A DNA stretch of 64,000 nucleotides from SZUA-309 sp965232595 (GTDB taxonomy: Bacteria > Pseudomonadota > Gammaproteobacteria > Pseudomonadales > Azotimanducaceae): assembly GCA_965232595.1 (NCBI GenBank), contig OZ246983.1, positions 3,162,001-3,226,000 on the forward strand, in the 5' to 3' direction. The notes beneath the pieces are model-generated. The model did not search any database. It was not told the origin of the DNA and saw nothing but the letters and a program-made list of their open reading frames with translations. Made by a program: the position numbers and the translations under genes. This document shows, one piece after another, positions 42,304-51,932 of the stretch. How positions within the stretch are numbered: position 1 is the stretch's first letter; each line of letters starts with the position of its first letter.

Positions 42304-43530
42304 ATGGCCGTTGAGCAGGAGCGACCCATCTCTCTTTCTGATTCCGTGTACGACGTGATTTTTGCCGGCGGCGGTCTGGCCAGTTGTCTGACCGCCTACC
42401 GGCTGCGGCAGCGCCATCCGCACCTGAAGCTGCTGATCCTCGAAGGCGCCAGCAGCCTCGGCGGCAATCACACCTGGTCTTTCTTTCCTACCGACCTTAC
42501 CGAGGCCCAGCTCGAGTGGGTGGAGCCGCTGATCCTGCACCAGTGGTCCAGCTACGAAGTTCGGTTCCCGGCGCTGAAGCGAACGCTCGGCACCGGCTAC
42601 TGCTCGACCAACTCCGAGTACTTTCACACTTTCATGATGGGTGCCCTGGGAGACTGCATCCAGTTTCGAACCCCAGTGGAGAAGTTGGCAGCGACCGAAG
42701 TGGTGATTGCCGGGGGCGAGGTGGTCCGCGGCCGCTGCGTGATAGACGGGCGCGGCCCGGAATCGAGCCCACACCTGATGCTCGGCTTTCAGAAGTTCAC
42801 CGGTCAGGTGTTGAACCTGGTGGAAGAGCACGGCCTGGCCGGCCCGGTGATCATGGACGCGACGGTGCCGCAGAACGGTGACTACCGGTTCCTCTACACC
42901 CTGCCGCTCGGTCCGAAGCAGGTGCTGGTGGAAGACACCCGGTACTCGAACACGCCGACCATGGACGCGCAGATGGACGCCGCAGCGATCAGCGACTACG
43001 TGGCGGAGCAGGGCTGGGAAGTGGCGGACGTGGTCCGGGAAGAGTGGGGCGCTCTGCCGATCACGCTCGGCGGCGAGATCGATGCGTTCTGGTCCGAGAT
43101 GGGCGAGGTGCCGAAGATCGGGCTCAGGGCAGCGCTCTTTCACGCCACCACCGGGTACTCGTTTGCTGACGCGGTGCGGACAGCGGACGCCATTGCCGAG
43201 CAGCCGGAGTTGAGCACGCCAGCCATCCGGCAGTTCCTGGAGCAGTGGGGCAAAACACACTGGAAGCGCCAGGGTTACTGGCGGTTCCTGAACCGGATGC
43301 TGTTCCTGGCCGCGGAGCCGGATCGGCGCTGGTTCGTGATGCAGCGTTTTTACGGTTTGCGGCAGGGGCTGGTCGAGCGTTTCTACGCCGGGCGGTCGAC
43401 GTTGGCAGACAAGGCGCGGATATTGACGGGCAAGCCGCCCGTTGCCATCCTGCGCGCCCTCAAATGCCTGCCCGAATCCAGTGCCGCCGCCCATCGCGGC
43501 GAACGCCTGGAACAGCCAGAACCGGATTAG
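42304..43530 (+). CDS. crtY: lycopene beta-cyclase
   Basis: 408 residues. CrtY-type flavoprotein features: YDVIFAGGGLASCLTAYRL dinucleotide fold at the N-terminus, LGGNHTWSFF, the FLYTLPLGPKQVLVEDTRYS strand and GLRAALFHATTGYSFADAVR late in the chain. It would close both ends of lycopene to give beta-carotene. The start is uncertain because no ribosome site precedes the ATG; a GTG at 42346 is the next possibility but would cut into the fold. crtI follows after 23 bp. Confidence 0.93.
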   Translation: MAVEQERPISLSDSVYDVIFAGGGLASCLTAYRLRQRHPHLKLLILEGASSLGGNHTWSFFPTDLTEAQLEWVEPLILHQWSSYEVRFPALKRTLGTGYCSTNSEYFHTFMMGALGDCIQFRTPVEKLAATEVVIAGGEVVRGRCVIDGRGPESSPHLMLGFQKFTGQVLNLVEEHGLAGPVIMDATVPQNGDYRFLYTLPLGPKQVLVEDTRYSNTPTMDAQMDAAAISDYVAEQGWEVADVVREEWGALPITLGGEIDAFWSEMGEVPKIGLRAALFHATTGYSFADAVRTADAIAEQPELSTPAIRQFLEQWGKTHWKRQGYWRFLNRMLFLAAEPDRRWFVMQRFYGLRQGLVERFYAGRSTLADKARILTGKPPVAILRALKCLPESSAAAHRGERLEQPEPD

Positions 43531-43553
43531 ATTTACAACGGACGGAAATTCAA

Positions 43554-45095
43554 TTGAGCAAGCACACAGCAGCCGTAATCGGCTCGGGATTTGGTGGCCT
43601 GGCACTGGCAGTTCGGCTGCAGTCGGCAGGTTTCCAGACCACGATCTTCGAGGCGCGGGACAAGCCGGGCGGGCGCGCCTACGTATACGAGGATCAGGGA
43701 TTCACCTTCGATGCGGGTCCAACGGTGATCACGGATCCGGACTGTTTGCGTGAGCTCTTTGCCGTGTCCGGCCGCAAGCTCGAAGACTACCTGGAGCTGG
43801 TCGAGATCTCGCCGTTCTACCGCATCTTCTGGGAAGACGGCTTCACGTTCGACTACTCGAACGACAGCGAGGCGAACAACCGACAGATTCGCGAGAAGAA
43901 CCCGGCCGACGTAGAGGGCTACCGACGCTTCCTCGAGTACTCTCAGGAAGTGGTGAGGGAAGGCTACATCAAGCTCGGCACCGTTCCGTTTCTGAACTTC
44001 ACGGACATGATCAAAGCTGCGCCGCAGCTCGTGAAGCTGCAGGCGTACCGCAGCGTTTACAGCATGGTGTCGAAGTACATCAAAGACGAGCACCTGCGCC
44101 AGGTGTTCAGCTTCAACACCCTGCTGGTGGGCGGCAACCCGTTCAACACCTCATCGATCTACACGCTCATTCATGCCCTGGAGCAGCGCTGGAGCACCTG
44201 GTTCGCCAAAGGGGGTACCCACGCCCTGGTGCTGGCGCTGGTCAAGCTGTTCGAAGATCTGGGCGGCGAGATCCGCCTTTCGACCCCGGTGGCGGAGATC
44301 CTCACCGAGACCGGCGCCGAGGGCGAGCGGGCCACCGGTATTCGCACCGCAGACGGCTGGCAGGGCCACTTCGATGCGGTCGCCAGCAACGCCGATGTGG
44401 TGTTCACCTACGACAAGCTGCTCGCCAACTCGCCGCGCGGCCAGCAGGCGGCGCGGTCCATGAAGCGCCGCTCGTTCAGCCCGTCCATCTTCCTGATTCA
44501 CTTTGGCGTCGAAGGCACCTACCCGGAGCTGAGCCATCACAACATCCTGTTCGGTCCGCGCTACAGAGAGCACCTGAAGGAGTTATACAACGGGCCCGAG
44601 CTCTCCGAAGACTTCTCGCTGTACCTGCACAACCCGACGGTCACCGATCCAGATCTGGCGCCGCCGGGCTGCTCCACCTACTACGCGCTGGCGCCGGTGC
44701 CGAACCTGAAGAGCGCAGACATGGACTGGGACGCCGCGGCCCCCGAATACTGCGACCGGATCCTGAGCTATCTGGAGCAGCACTACATGCCGGATCTGAA
44801 GAGCCGAATCGTCACCAAGCGCACCTTCACGCCGTTCGACTTCCGTGATGAGCTCAATGCCTACCACGGCTCGGCGTTTTCGCTCGAGCCGGTGCTCTGG
44901 CAGAGCGCTTACTTCCGCACCCACAACCGGGATGACCGGATCGGCAACCTGTACTTCGCCGGCGCCGGGACGCACCCGGGCGCGGGCATCCCCGGTGTGG
45001 TGGGTTCCGGTAAGGCAACGGCTGGTATCATGATGGAAGACTTCGCCCGACAGTACTCGAGCGCTGACGTCTCGGCGCAGTTCGCGAAGTCCTGA
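43554..45095 (+). CDS. crtI: phytoene desaturase (lycopene-forming)
   Basis: 513 residues from a TTG at 43554, with GACGGA upstream; upstream frame extension lies inside crtY. The FAD site AAVIGSGFGGLALAVRLQ opens the chain, then PGGRAYVYEDQGFTFDAGPTVITDP and the CrtI C-terminal motif NLYFAGAGTHPGAGIPGVVGSGKATAG. The enzyme adds the double bonds that take phytoene to lycopene. It is membrane-associated and encoded between crtY and crtB. Confidence 0.95.
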   Translation: MSKHTAAVIGSGFGGLALAVRLQSAGFQTTIFEARDKPGGRAYVYEDQGFTFDAGPTVITDPDCLRELFAVSGRKLEDYLELVEISPFYRIFWEDGFTFDYSNDSEANNRQIREKNPADVEGYRRFLEYSQEVVREGYIKLGTVPFLNFTDMIKAAPQLVKLQAYRSVYSMVSKYIKDEHLRQVFSFNTLLVGGNPFNTSSIYTLIHALEQRWSTWFAKGGTHALVLALVKLFEDLGGEIRLSTPVAEILTETGAEGERATGIRTADGWQGHFDAVASNADVVFTYDKLLANSPRGQQAARSMKRRSFSPSIFLIHFGVEGTYPELSHHNILFGPRYREHLKELYNGPELSEDFSLYLHNPTVTDPDLAPPGCSTYYALAPVPNLKSADMDWDAAAPEYCDRILSYLEQHYMPDLKSRIVTKRTFTPFDFRDELNAYHGSAFSLEPVLWQSAYFRTHNRDDRIGNLYFAGAGTHPGAGIPGVVGSGKATAGIMMEDFARQYSSADVSAQFAKS

Positions 45096-45135
45096 ACGTC
45101 CTTTCCGCAGCAGCGGCAGGAGAAGGTACGGTTAG

Positions 45136-46071
45136 TTGGATCCTGTAGTCGCCAATGCCAAAGCCATCATCGAGCAGGGCTCGAAGAGCTTTGCGACGGC
45201 GGCAAAGCTGTTCGATAACGAGACCCGGGAAAAGGCGTTCATGCTCTACGCCTGGTGCCGGTACTGCGACGATCAGATCGATGGCCAGGAGCTCGGCTTC
45301 GGCATGCAGTCACCGGAGCCGGAAGAGCAGGCGCGCATCCTCGAACGGCTGATCGAGCAGACCGAGTCGGCGATGGCCGGCGAGCCGACCGACGATCCGA
45401 TCTTCGCCGCCTTTCAGCGGGTGTTTCAGATCTCCGGCATGGACCGGCGCTACCCGCTGGAACTGCTGGAGGGGTTCGCCATGGACGTGGCGCGGCAGGA
45501 GTACCTCACCCTCGACGACACGCTGCTTTACTGCTACCACGTCGCCGGCGTGGTGGGCGCAATGATGGCGACCATCATGGGCGTGACAGATCAGCCGACG
45601 CTGAACCGCGCCATCGATCTCGGCATTGCCTTTCAGCTCACCAACATCTCCCGCGACGTGATGGAAGACGCGGCAGACAACCGCATCTACCTGCCCCGCG
45701 ACTGGCTCCTCGAAGCCGGTGCGCCGGCGGTTGCCTCTGAGTTTCCCGGTCAGGAGGCAGCAGTCTTTCCTGTTGTCGATCGGCTGCTCGGCGAGGCAGA
45801 TCGTTACTATGACTCTGCCGTGCATGGCATCAACGCGCTGCCGTTCCGCTGCGCCTGGGCAATTGCCGCGGCGCGAAAAGTCTACGGCGCCATCGGCGAG
45901 CAGGTGCGTCGCCGCGGTGCTAGCGCCTGGGAGCAGCGGGCAGGCACCTCCACCGCGCAGAAGCTCGGCATGCTGGTTGGCAGCGCCGCCACCGCGGTCC
46001 GGGCCTCGATCGGTACGGCTGCCGAGGGGCCGCCGCGAACAGGCCTGTGGACAGCGCCGCCGGCCAGCTGA
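45136..46071 (+). CDS. crtB: phytoene synthase
   Basis: 311 residues from a TTG at 45136, with GGAGAAGG about nine bases upstream. Squalene/phytoene synthase motifs: SKSFATAAKLF, the first aspartate box YCDDQID, and the second DVMED in ISRDVMEDAADNRIYLPRDW. It condenses two geranylgeranyl diphosphates to phytoene. Phytoene is the substrate of CrtI, encoded just upstream; GGPP comes from CrtE at 60.4 kb. Confidence 0.95.
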   Translation: MDPVVANAKAIIEQGSKSFATAAKLFDNETREKAFMLYAWCRYCDDQIDGQELGFGMQSPEPEEQARILERLIEQTESAMAGEPTDDPIFAAFQRVFQISGMDRRYPLELLEGFAMDVARQEYLTLDDTLLYCYHVAGVVGAMMATIMGVTDQPTLNRAIDLGIAFQLTNISRDVMEDAADNRIYLPRDWLLEAGAPAVASEFPGQEAAVFPVVDRLLGEADRYYDSAVHGINALPFRCAWAIAAARKVYGAIGEQVRRRGASAWEQRAGTSTAQKLGMLVGSAATAVRASIGTAAEGPPRTGLWTAPPAS

Positions 46072-46110
46072 TAGAACCCTGTCTGCGACGCGCGCCGGAG
46101 GAGGAGAGAG

Positions 46111-46494
46111 ATGACGCTGACGCTAAAGATCGTCTCAGGGCTGTTTGCCCTGCTGTTTCTAACCATGGGAGTCGGACATATGTTCGATCCCGTCGGCAAC
46201 GCCGAAGGCGTTGGCCTGAGCCCGCTCGGTGAGCTGGGCCTGAACACCCTGCGAGGTGACCTGGGCGGCATGTTTCTGGCCTGCACGGCGCTGATCGGAT
46301 TGGGCCTGTTCCTCAAGAAAGGTGAGTGGCTGCTGGCCGTTGCCGTGCTCATGCTGTTCATCGCCCTGGGCCGTCTGATGGGATTCGTGATGGATGGCAG
46401 TCCGGCGCAACCCGCGCTGGTGGCCTTCGGCTTCGAGATCGTCATCGCTGCCGTGCTCTTCGCTACCAGCCGCAACCTGGCCGCTTCAGGCTAG
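46111..46494 (+). CDS. DUF4345-type small membrane protein
   Basis: 127 residues behind GGAGGAGAG. Four hydrophobic helices (about 8-22, 45-65, 73-90, 103-119) with the MGVGHMFDP and LRGDLGGMF motifs of the DUF4345 family. Function unknown. It starts 39 bp after crtB and directly precedes the transglycosylase gene. Confidence 0.82.
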   Translation: MTLTLKIVSGLFALLFLTMGVGHMFDPVGNAEGVGLSPLGELGLNTLRGDLGGMFLACTALIGLGLFLKKGEWLLAVAVLMLFIALGRLMGFVMDGSPAQPALVAFGFEIVIAAVLFATSRNLAASG

Positions 46495-48012
46495 ATGAGC
46501 CGATGGGGACTTCTGGTCCTGCTCTCCGCGCTGCTGGCAGCCTGCGGTGCGGAGCAGGACGGCACGGAGAACAGCGAGCCGGGGCCGAGCGCCGAGGCTG
46601 CTGAAGCCCCCCAGGAAGACGGCCTGCTCATCAGCTCGGAAGAAAACCTGGCAACCATCCTCGGGTCCCGACTGGAAGCCCGACAACATGATCTCGAGGG
46701 CGTCATCGCCAGCGGCGAGCTGCGGGTGCTGGTGGGGTACTCCCACACGCACTACTTCATGGACGGTCTGCGCCTGCGGGGCATCAGCGCCGAGAACCTG
46801 CGTCAGTTCGAGCCTGTGCTGCAGAAAGGGCTCGGTAACCCGCGACCGAAGATCAACGTGCTGCCGCTGCCGGTCGCCCGGGACGAGATGATCGATTTTC
46901 TCGCGCAAGGGTATGGGGACCTGGCCATCGGCAACATCACCGTCACGGACGACCGCGCCGAGCGGGTGCTGTTCTCGGTGCCGATCCGGCGCAACGTTTC
47001 GGAGGTGATCGTGCATGGTCAAGGCGTGCAGGGGCTGGCCAACCTGGACAGCCTTGCCGGTCGCACCGTGCACGTGCGTGCGTCGAGCAGCTTCTTCGAG
47101 AGCCTGGCTTTTCTCAACGTCTCGCTGACCTCTCAGGGGCTGGATCCGGTCAGCGTGCACCCGCTCGATGAGCACCTGCAGACGGAAGACATCCTGGAGC
47201 TGGTCAACGCCGGTGCGATCGACATTACGGTCGCAGACGACCACATGGCCGAGTTCTGGGGAGACGTGCTCGACGGCATCGTCGTCCGCAGCGACATGCC
47301 GGTACGCACCGGTCGCACCATCGGCTGGGCGATACGGCCGGAGCTTGCGGATCTGAAGCCGGTGGTGGATGAGTTCGTGCGCGGGCACCGGCAGGGCACC
47401 CTGGTTGGCAACGTGCTTTATCAGCGCTACCTCCGCGACAATCGGTACGTGCACAACGCCTCGGCCAGCGCCGATCGCAAGCGCTTCGAGGACATGACGG
47501 AGATCTTCCGTCGCTACTCCAAGGAGTACGATTTCGACTGGCTGCTGATCGCAGCGCAGGGCTACCAGGAGTCGCAGCTCATCCAGAGCCGGCGCAGTCC
47601 GGCCGGGGCGATCGGCGTGATGCAGCTGCTGCCGGCGACGGCGAAGGCGCCGCCGGTTGCCATCCCGAACATCGAGGAGCTGGAGGCGAACATTCACGCC
47701 GGCCACAAGTATCTGCGGCACATCGCCGACCGCTACTTTGCGGACGAAGGAATGAGCGAGCTCAACCGACACCTGTTCTCGTTCGCTGCCTACAACGCAG
47801 GGCCGACGAGGATCAGCCGATTGCGTCGGCAGGCGCCTGAGCTCGGCATTGATCCGGACGTCTGGTTCGGGCAGATGGAGCGCCTGGTCGCACGCAAGGT
47901 GGGCATGGAGCCGGTGACCTACGTGCGCAACATCTTCAAGTACTACGTCACCTACAAGCTGATGCAGGAAGGATCCGCGACTCAGGAGCAGATTTCTGCC
48001 CGGGCCAGCTGA
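46495..48012 (+). CDS. MltF-like membrane-bound lytic transglycosylase
   Basis: 505 residues. Lipobox LLAAC at about 13-17, an N-terminal SBP_bac_3-like domain (about 70-310, LRVLVGYSHTHYFMD...VRASSSFFES) and a C-terminal goose-lysozyme-like SLT domain with the catalytic glutamate in AAQGYQESQLIQSRRSPAGAIGVMQLLPATA. This is the MltF two-domain plan. It cleaves peptidoglycan at the outer membrane. The last bases overlap the proposed start of the YjiH-like gene. Confidence 0.92.
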   Translation: MSRWGLLVLLSALLAACGAEQDGTENSEPGPSAEAAEAPQEDGLLISSEENLATILGSRLEARQHDLEGVIASGELRVLVGYSHTHYFMDGLRLRGISAENLRQFEPVLQKGLGNPRPKINVLPLPVARDEMIDFLAQGYGDLAIGNITVTDDRAERVLFSVPIRRNVSEVIVHGQGVQGLANLDSLAGRTVHVRASSSFFESLAFLNVSLTSQGLDPVSVHPLDEHLQTEDILELVNAGAIDITVADDHMAEFWGDVLDGIVVRSDMPVRTGRTIGWAIRPELADLKPVVDEFVRGHRQGTLVGNVLYQRYLRDNRYVHNASASADRKRFEDMTEIFRRYSKEYDFDWLLIAAQGYQESQLIQSRRSPAGAIGVMQLLPATAKAPPVAIPNIEELEANIHAGHKYLRHIADRYFADEGMSELNRHLFSFAAYNAGPTRISRLRRQAPELGIDPDVWFGQMERLVARKVGMEPVTYVRNIFKYYVTYKLMQEGSATQEQISARAS

Positions 48013-49339
48013 TACCCGCCGCTTCCTTCTGCCGTCGCTGATCGGTATCGGCGCATTCCTGATACCGATCCATTACCAGGGCGAGCAGACCATCCTGATC
48101 GGCGTGCTGACGAAAGCGCTGACCGCATGGCTCGGGCCCTGGCTGCTGCAGGCGGTCGTGGTGGTGACCGGGCTCGCCGCCATCGGCGGTGCCTTCTTCC
48201 TGCTCAGACGTCCGGACTGGGCAGGCCGACACCCGTTCCTGCATGCGCTCTGCAACGTCACGCCGATCTGGCTGCTGTTGCGGCTGATCGGCTTCGCGAT
48301 CGGCCTCATGGTGCTGACGCAGATGGGCCCCGAGTGGTTGCGCGGCGAGCAGACGGGCGAGGCGGTGTTCCGAGACATCGGTATAAACAGCCTGGTCATC
48401 CTGGTGGTGGCCTGCCAGCTGATGCCGTTTCTGACCGAGTTCGGCTTCATGGAGTTCGTCGGCACCTTGCTTCGGGCGCCGTTCAAGAAGCTGTTTCTGC
48501 TGCCCGGACGTTCGGCCATCGATGCCACCGCGTCTTTCCTTTCCGCCGCCGCCGTCGGGCTGCTGATCACCATCGGTCAGTACGAGCGAGGCTATTACTC
48601 CGCCAGGGAGTCCGCGGCCGTGGCGACCAACTTCTCTGTAGTTTCGCTGCCGTTCAGCCTGCTGATCGCACAGGTTGCCGGAATAGGTCACCTTTACTTC
48701 AGCTGGTACCTGACCATGATTCTGGCCTGCCTGGTCTGCGCCTTTGTGATGGTGCGGGTTCCGCCGCTGTCGCGGATGCCGGACAGTTACCACACGGGCA
48801 GTTCTCGAGTCGTCGATCCGGACGAGACTGACGAGGGCAGGGGCATGTTCGCCCGGGCCGTGGCCGCCGCCTCGGCCCGGGCTGCAACCGCGCCAGGCTT
48901 CCCGGCACTCATCCGCGGCTCGCTGCTGCAGACGGTGAGCGTTACGTTCAACGTGATTCCTGCGTCCATGGCGCTCGCCACGCTGACCGCTGCCCTGGTC
49001 TTTCACACCTCGGTATTCGAATGGCTGGCTTTGCCGCTGGCCTGGTTGCTGGAGCTGTTCCGCTTTCCGGATGCGGTGGCTACGGCGCCGGGGCTGCTGG
49101 CCGGTTTCCTCGATCAGTTCATGCCGGCGCTGATTGCTGCCGGGATCGAAAGCGAGCTGCCCAGATTTGTGCTGGCCGGCCTGTCAGTGACCCAGCTCAT
49201 CTTCATGGCCGAGGTAGGCGTGTTGATACTGCGCTCGGTGCTGCCGCTGGGCTTCCGGGATCTGCTGCTGATCTTTGCCTTGCGCACGCTGATCGTGTTT
49301 CCGTTACTCACCCTCGCCGGTTTATTGTTGACGACATGA
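47996..49339 (+). CDS. YjiH-like nucleoside-recognition/transporter membrane protein (proposed CTG start)
   Basis: The first standard start (GTG 48104) gives 411 residues but drops the family's first helix. Reading upstream in the same frame yields RRFLLPSLIGIGAFLIPIHYQGEQ without a stop, matching the usual YjiH N-terminus, and a CTG at 47996 lies seven bases after AGGAG inside the end of the MltF gene. I therefore extend the gene to the CTG; 48104 is the conservative boundary. The rest is hydrophobic with many helices. The last TGA overlaps the lipoprotein ATG. Confidence 0.7.
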   Translation: MPGPADTRRFLLPSLIGIGAFLIPIHYQGEQTILIGVLTKALTAWLGPWLLQAVVVVTGLAAIGGAFFLLRRPDWAGRHPFLHALCNVTPIWLLLRLIGFAIGLMVLTQMGPEWLRGEQTGEAVFRDIGINSLVILVVACQLMPFLTEFGFMEFVGTLLRAPFKKLFLLPGRSAIDATASFLSAAAVGLLITIGQYERGYYSARESAAVATNFSVVSLPFSLLIAQVAGIGHLYFSWYLTMILACLVCAFVMVRVPPLSRMPDSYHTGSSRVVDPDETDEGRGMFARAVAAASARAATAPGFPALIRGSLLQTVSVTFNVIPASMALATLTAALVFHTSVFEWLALPLAWLLELFRFPDAVATAPGLLAGFLDQFMPALIAAGIESELPRFVLAGLSVTQLIFMAEVGVLILRSVLPLGFRDLLLIFALRTLIVFPLLTLAGLLLTT

Positions 49340-50634
49340 TGACTGCAAAAACTACCCGAGGCGTCGCTGCGGCGACGCTGACCCTGTTGCTCCTCTCCTG
49401 CGGTGAGGCGCCACCCGTTGATGCCCCCGCGCCCCTGGTCCCGCGGCTGCAGGAGGTGCCTGCCAGCGAGGCGCAGCTGCTGACCAGCACCATCGACCTG
49501 CTGAGCTACAGCGAGCAGGCGACGCCGGTGATCCACGTGGACACGGGCCGGGCAAGGCTGCCGAATCAGCTCGCTGCCTCGATGATGCCGATCCTGGTTG
49601 ATTGGCAGCGTGACCCCGACTCGAACCGGATGATGCGCGTGAAGAACGTCAACGTCGCTGGCAACCCGGTGGTTGGCCACAACGTGCTGGCGACGGTGGA
49701 TGTGCCTCTCGATGGGCTGCGCGGGGCCGAGTGGTGCCTGACGCCACCGCGCAGCGACAGTAACCGTGATGGGGAAGGGGGGCACGGTCAGCTGCGCTTC
49801 CTGTTCGACCCCGACAACCGCCCGGTGGTGCTCGATGAGCAAGGCGGCCCCATGCCTGGCATCGCGGCGGTAGATGACCTGATCGTCAGCTGGGAAGCCT
49901 GGCGACCGCCGCTGGTGCGCTGGACGGCGATGGATGGCCTGGATCCGGAGAGCTACGCGTTGACCCTGCGCGTCTACACAGGCGCCAAGCGGTTCCTCGA
50001 TGACGCGGTGCGCAACAATCCCTGGAACTGCTACCCGTTGCAGCTGCCGGGCGACCGGGTGGGGGCGGCGGAGCTTCTGTACACGGGGCTGCTCATGGGA
50101 GACGCCCTGGCCCGACGTACGATCAGAGAGATGGTGGAAGCGGGCGACGTCGAGGTAACCGACGCCATGCTGGCGTCGATGGCGCCGGCAGCCATCGAGC
50201 GCGCCCGGCAGGTTTTTGCCGAGTCCAGCCTGCCGGAGGATCCGCTGGTCGCCCTGATCGGCGGCGCAGACCTCAGCTACCAGCTGATTCGCCGATCCTG
50301 TGTCACCCACTCCCTGTACACGGTGCAGATCGGCCTGGCGCGCATCTACGAAAAGCTCGATCTCGGCGAGGCGCCTGAGCTGCAGGTGCTGCCGGAAGAC
50401 CTCCCGGCTTGGGTGGATGAGCTTGCCCACGCCGAGCGCAACGACCTGCTGGCGTTGCTGCCGGGCGCGCTGCTTTATGTGGCGAGGAACTCCACCGTGC
50501 TGCCGAGCAACGCGCACCAGGTGCTGGCCGCGGAGGGCCTGATCGCTACGGACGAAGCCGGGCAACTGATCCGCTACTACTATCACCGGGGGCAGAACAC
50601 TCCCTGGGGCCCGATCCGGGACAACATGATGTGA
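49336..50634 (+). CDS. lipoprotein of unknown function
   Basis: 432 residues from ATG 49336 (a second ATG follows at 49339). The lipobox LLLLSC is at about 17-22, so the product is probably outer-membrane anchored. The body has mixed alpha-beta content with no motif I recognise; DGLDPESYALTLRVYTGAKRFLDDAVRNNP and RQVFAESSLPEDP are distinctive. It lies between the YjiH-like and antiporter genes with stop/start overlaps on both sides, implying co-expression. Confidence 0.7.
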   Translation: MMTAKTTRGVAAATLTLLLLSCGEAPPVDAPAPLVPRLQEVPASEAQLLTSTIDLLSYSEQATPVIHVDTGRARLPNQLAASMMPILVDWQRDPDSNRMMRVKNVNVAGNPVVGHNVLATVDVPLDGLRGAEWCLTPPRSDSNRDGEGGHGQLRFLFDPDNRPVVLDEQGGPMPGIAAVDDLIVSWEAWRPPLVRWTAMDGLDPESYALTLRVYTGAKRFLDDAVRNNPWNCYPLQLPGDRVGAAELLYTGLLMGDALARRTIREMVEAGDVEVTDAMLASMAPAAIERARQVFAESSLPEDPLVALIGGADLSYQLIRRSCVTHSLYTVQIGLARIYEKLDLGEAPELQVLPEDLPAWVDELAHAERNDLLALLPGALLYVARNSTVLPSNAHQVLAAEGLIATDEAGQLIRYYYHRGQNTPWGPIRDNMM

Positions 50635-51884
50635 ACGGCTGGGCTGACACCGCTCCCCTGGGGCTGCCCACACATTCGGTGGTGTATGAAGAGCTGGCGG
50701 TCCTCGCGCTGCTCGCTTTCGCCTACTGCCTGATCTCCGGGAAGATCTCGCGCCTGCCGGTCTCCGGCCCCATCCTGTTTGTCGCGGCCGGTCTCGCTCT
50801 CGGGCCGGCAGGGCTCGGCTGGCTGGCGGACGATGTGGGCCGAACGGGCATGCGGATTCTTGTCGACCTGACCCTGGCGGTCATCCTGTTCTCGGATGCC
50901 GCGAACGCCAACTTCAGCGTGCTCCGACGCCAGTGGGAGTTGCCCGCCCGACTGCTGCTGCTCGGCTTGCCGCTGGCGATCGGGCTGGGCCTGCTGGCGG
51001 CGGCCTGGCTGTTTTCGGCGCTGACCCTCTACGAGGCGGCCATACTGGGAACCATGCTGGCGGCTACGGACGCAGCCCTCGGCAAGGCGGTGGTCACCAA
51101 TCAGACAGTACCGGCACGGATCCGTGAGGGCCTCAACTGTGAGAGTGGGCTGAACGATGGCTTGTCGGTGCCCTTTCTGCTGCTCTTCATCGCGCTGGCC
51201 CATGGCGAGGCGGGAGAATCGCCCGTCAGCCTGGTAGCGCGGGAGATCGGGGTCGGGGTGGTCATCGGTATGGTAATCGCGCTGGCTGGCGCGTTGCTGC
51301 TGCGCAAAGCGACCGCTCGGGGCTGGGTGGACGACGTCTGGCTGCAGGTGGCGATGCCGGCGCTGGCCTTTGCCTGTTTCGCCCTGGCAGACATGCTCGA
51401 CGGCAGCGGCTACATTGCTGCCTTCGTCGGTGGCATGGTGTTCGGCTCTCACCTGAAAGACGATTTGCCCGAGCTGGTGCGGCCGGCGGAGGGCATCGGT
51501 GAAGGCATGGCCATGCTGACCTGGGTTCTGTTCGGGGTAGGCGTGATCGCCACGAGCATCCAGCACATGACGCTGGAGGTGTTTGCTTACGTGCTGCTCA
51601 GCCTGACCGTCATTCGCATGCTGCCGGTGTTTGTCGCCATGGTTGGCAGCGGCGAGCGCTGGGACAGCCGCCTGTTCATGGGCTGGTTCGGTCCGCGCGG
51701 GCTTGCCAGCATCGTCTTCACCATCATGGTGCTGAACGAGAACCTCCCGGGCAGCGAGCTGATTGCGACGGTGGTGACCTGCACCGTCGGCATCAGCCTG
51801 GTCTGTCATGGGATCAGCGCAAATCCGCTCGCCCGCTGGCTCGCCCGCCGGGAGCGATTGGCGGCAGCGGGCGGAGTTGCATAA
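50631..51884 (+). CDS. cation:proton antiporter (CPA family)
   Basis: 417 residues from a GTG overlapping the preceding stop. About 12 hydrophobic helices. The core has GTMLAATDAALGKAVV, with the paired acidic residue of the unwound helix, and LNCESGLNDGLSVPF, as in CPA1 Na+/H+ exchangers. MGWFGPRGLASIVF near the end is also typical. It would exchange Na+ or K+ for H+ across the inner membrane, relevant to salt and pH balance. Confidence 0.9.
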   Translation: MNGWADTAPLGLPTHSVVYEELAVLALLAFAYCLISGKISRLPVSGPILFVAAGLALGPAGLGWLADDVGRTGMRILVDLTLAVILFSDAANANFSVLRRQWELPARLLLLGLPLAIGLGLLAAAWLFSALTLYEAAILGTMLAATDAALGKAVVTNQTVPARIREGLNCESGLNDGLSVPFLLLFIALAHGEAGESPVSLVAREIGVGVVIGMVIALAGALLLRKATARGWVDDVWLQVAMPALAFACFALADMLDGSGYIAAFVGGMVFGSHLKDDLPELVRPAEGIGEGMAMLTWVLFGVGVIATSIQHMTLEVFAYVLLSLTVIRMLPVFVAMVGSGERWDSRLFMGWFGPRGLASIVFTIMVLNENLPGSELIATVVTCTVGISLVCHGISANPLARWLARRERLAAAGGVA

Positions 51885-51932
51885 GGGATCGCAGAACTGG
51901 ATGCTGCGACTTCACAAGGAGAGGAGAGAGAG

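Noticed and set aside
43245..43553. Upstream in-frame extension of crtI by 103 codons
   Set aside because: It lies wholly inside crtY in another frame and does not resemble any CrtI N-terminus; the FAD motif follows the TTG at 43554 directly.
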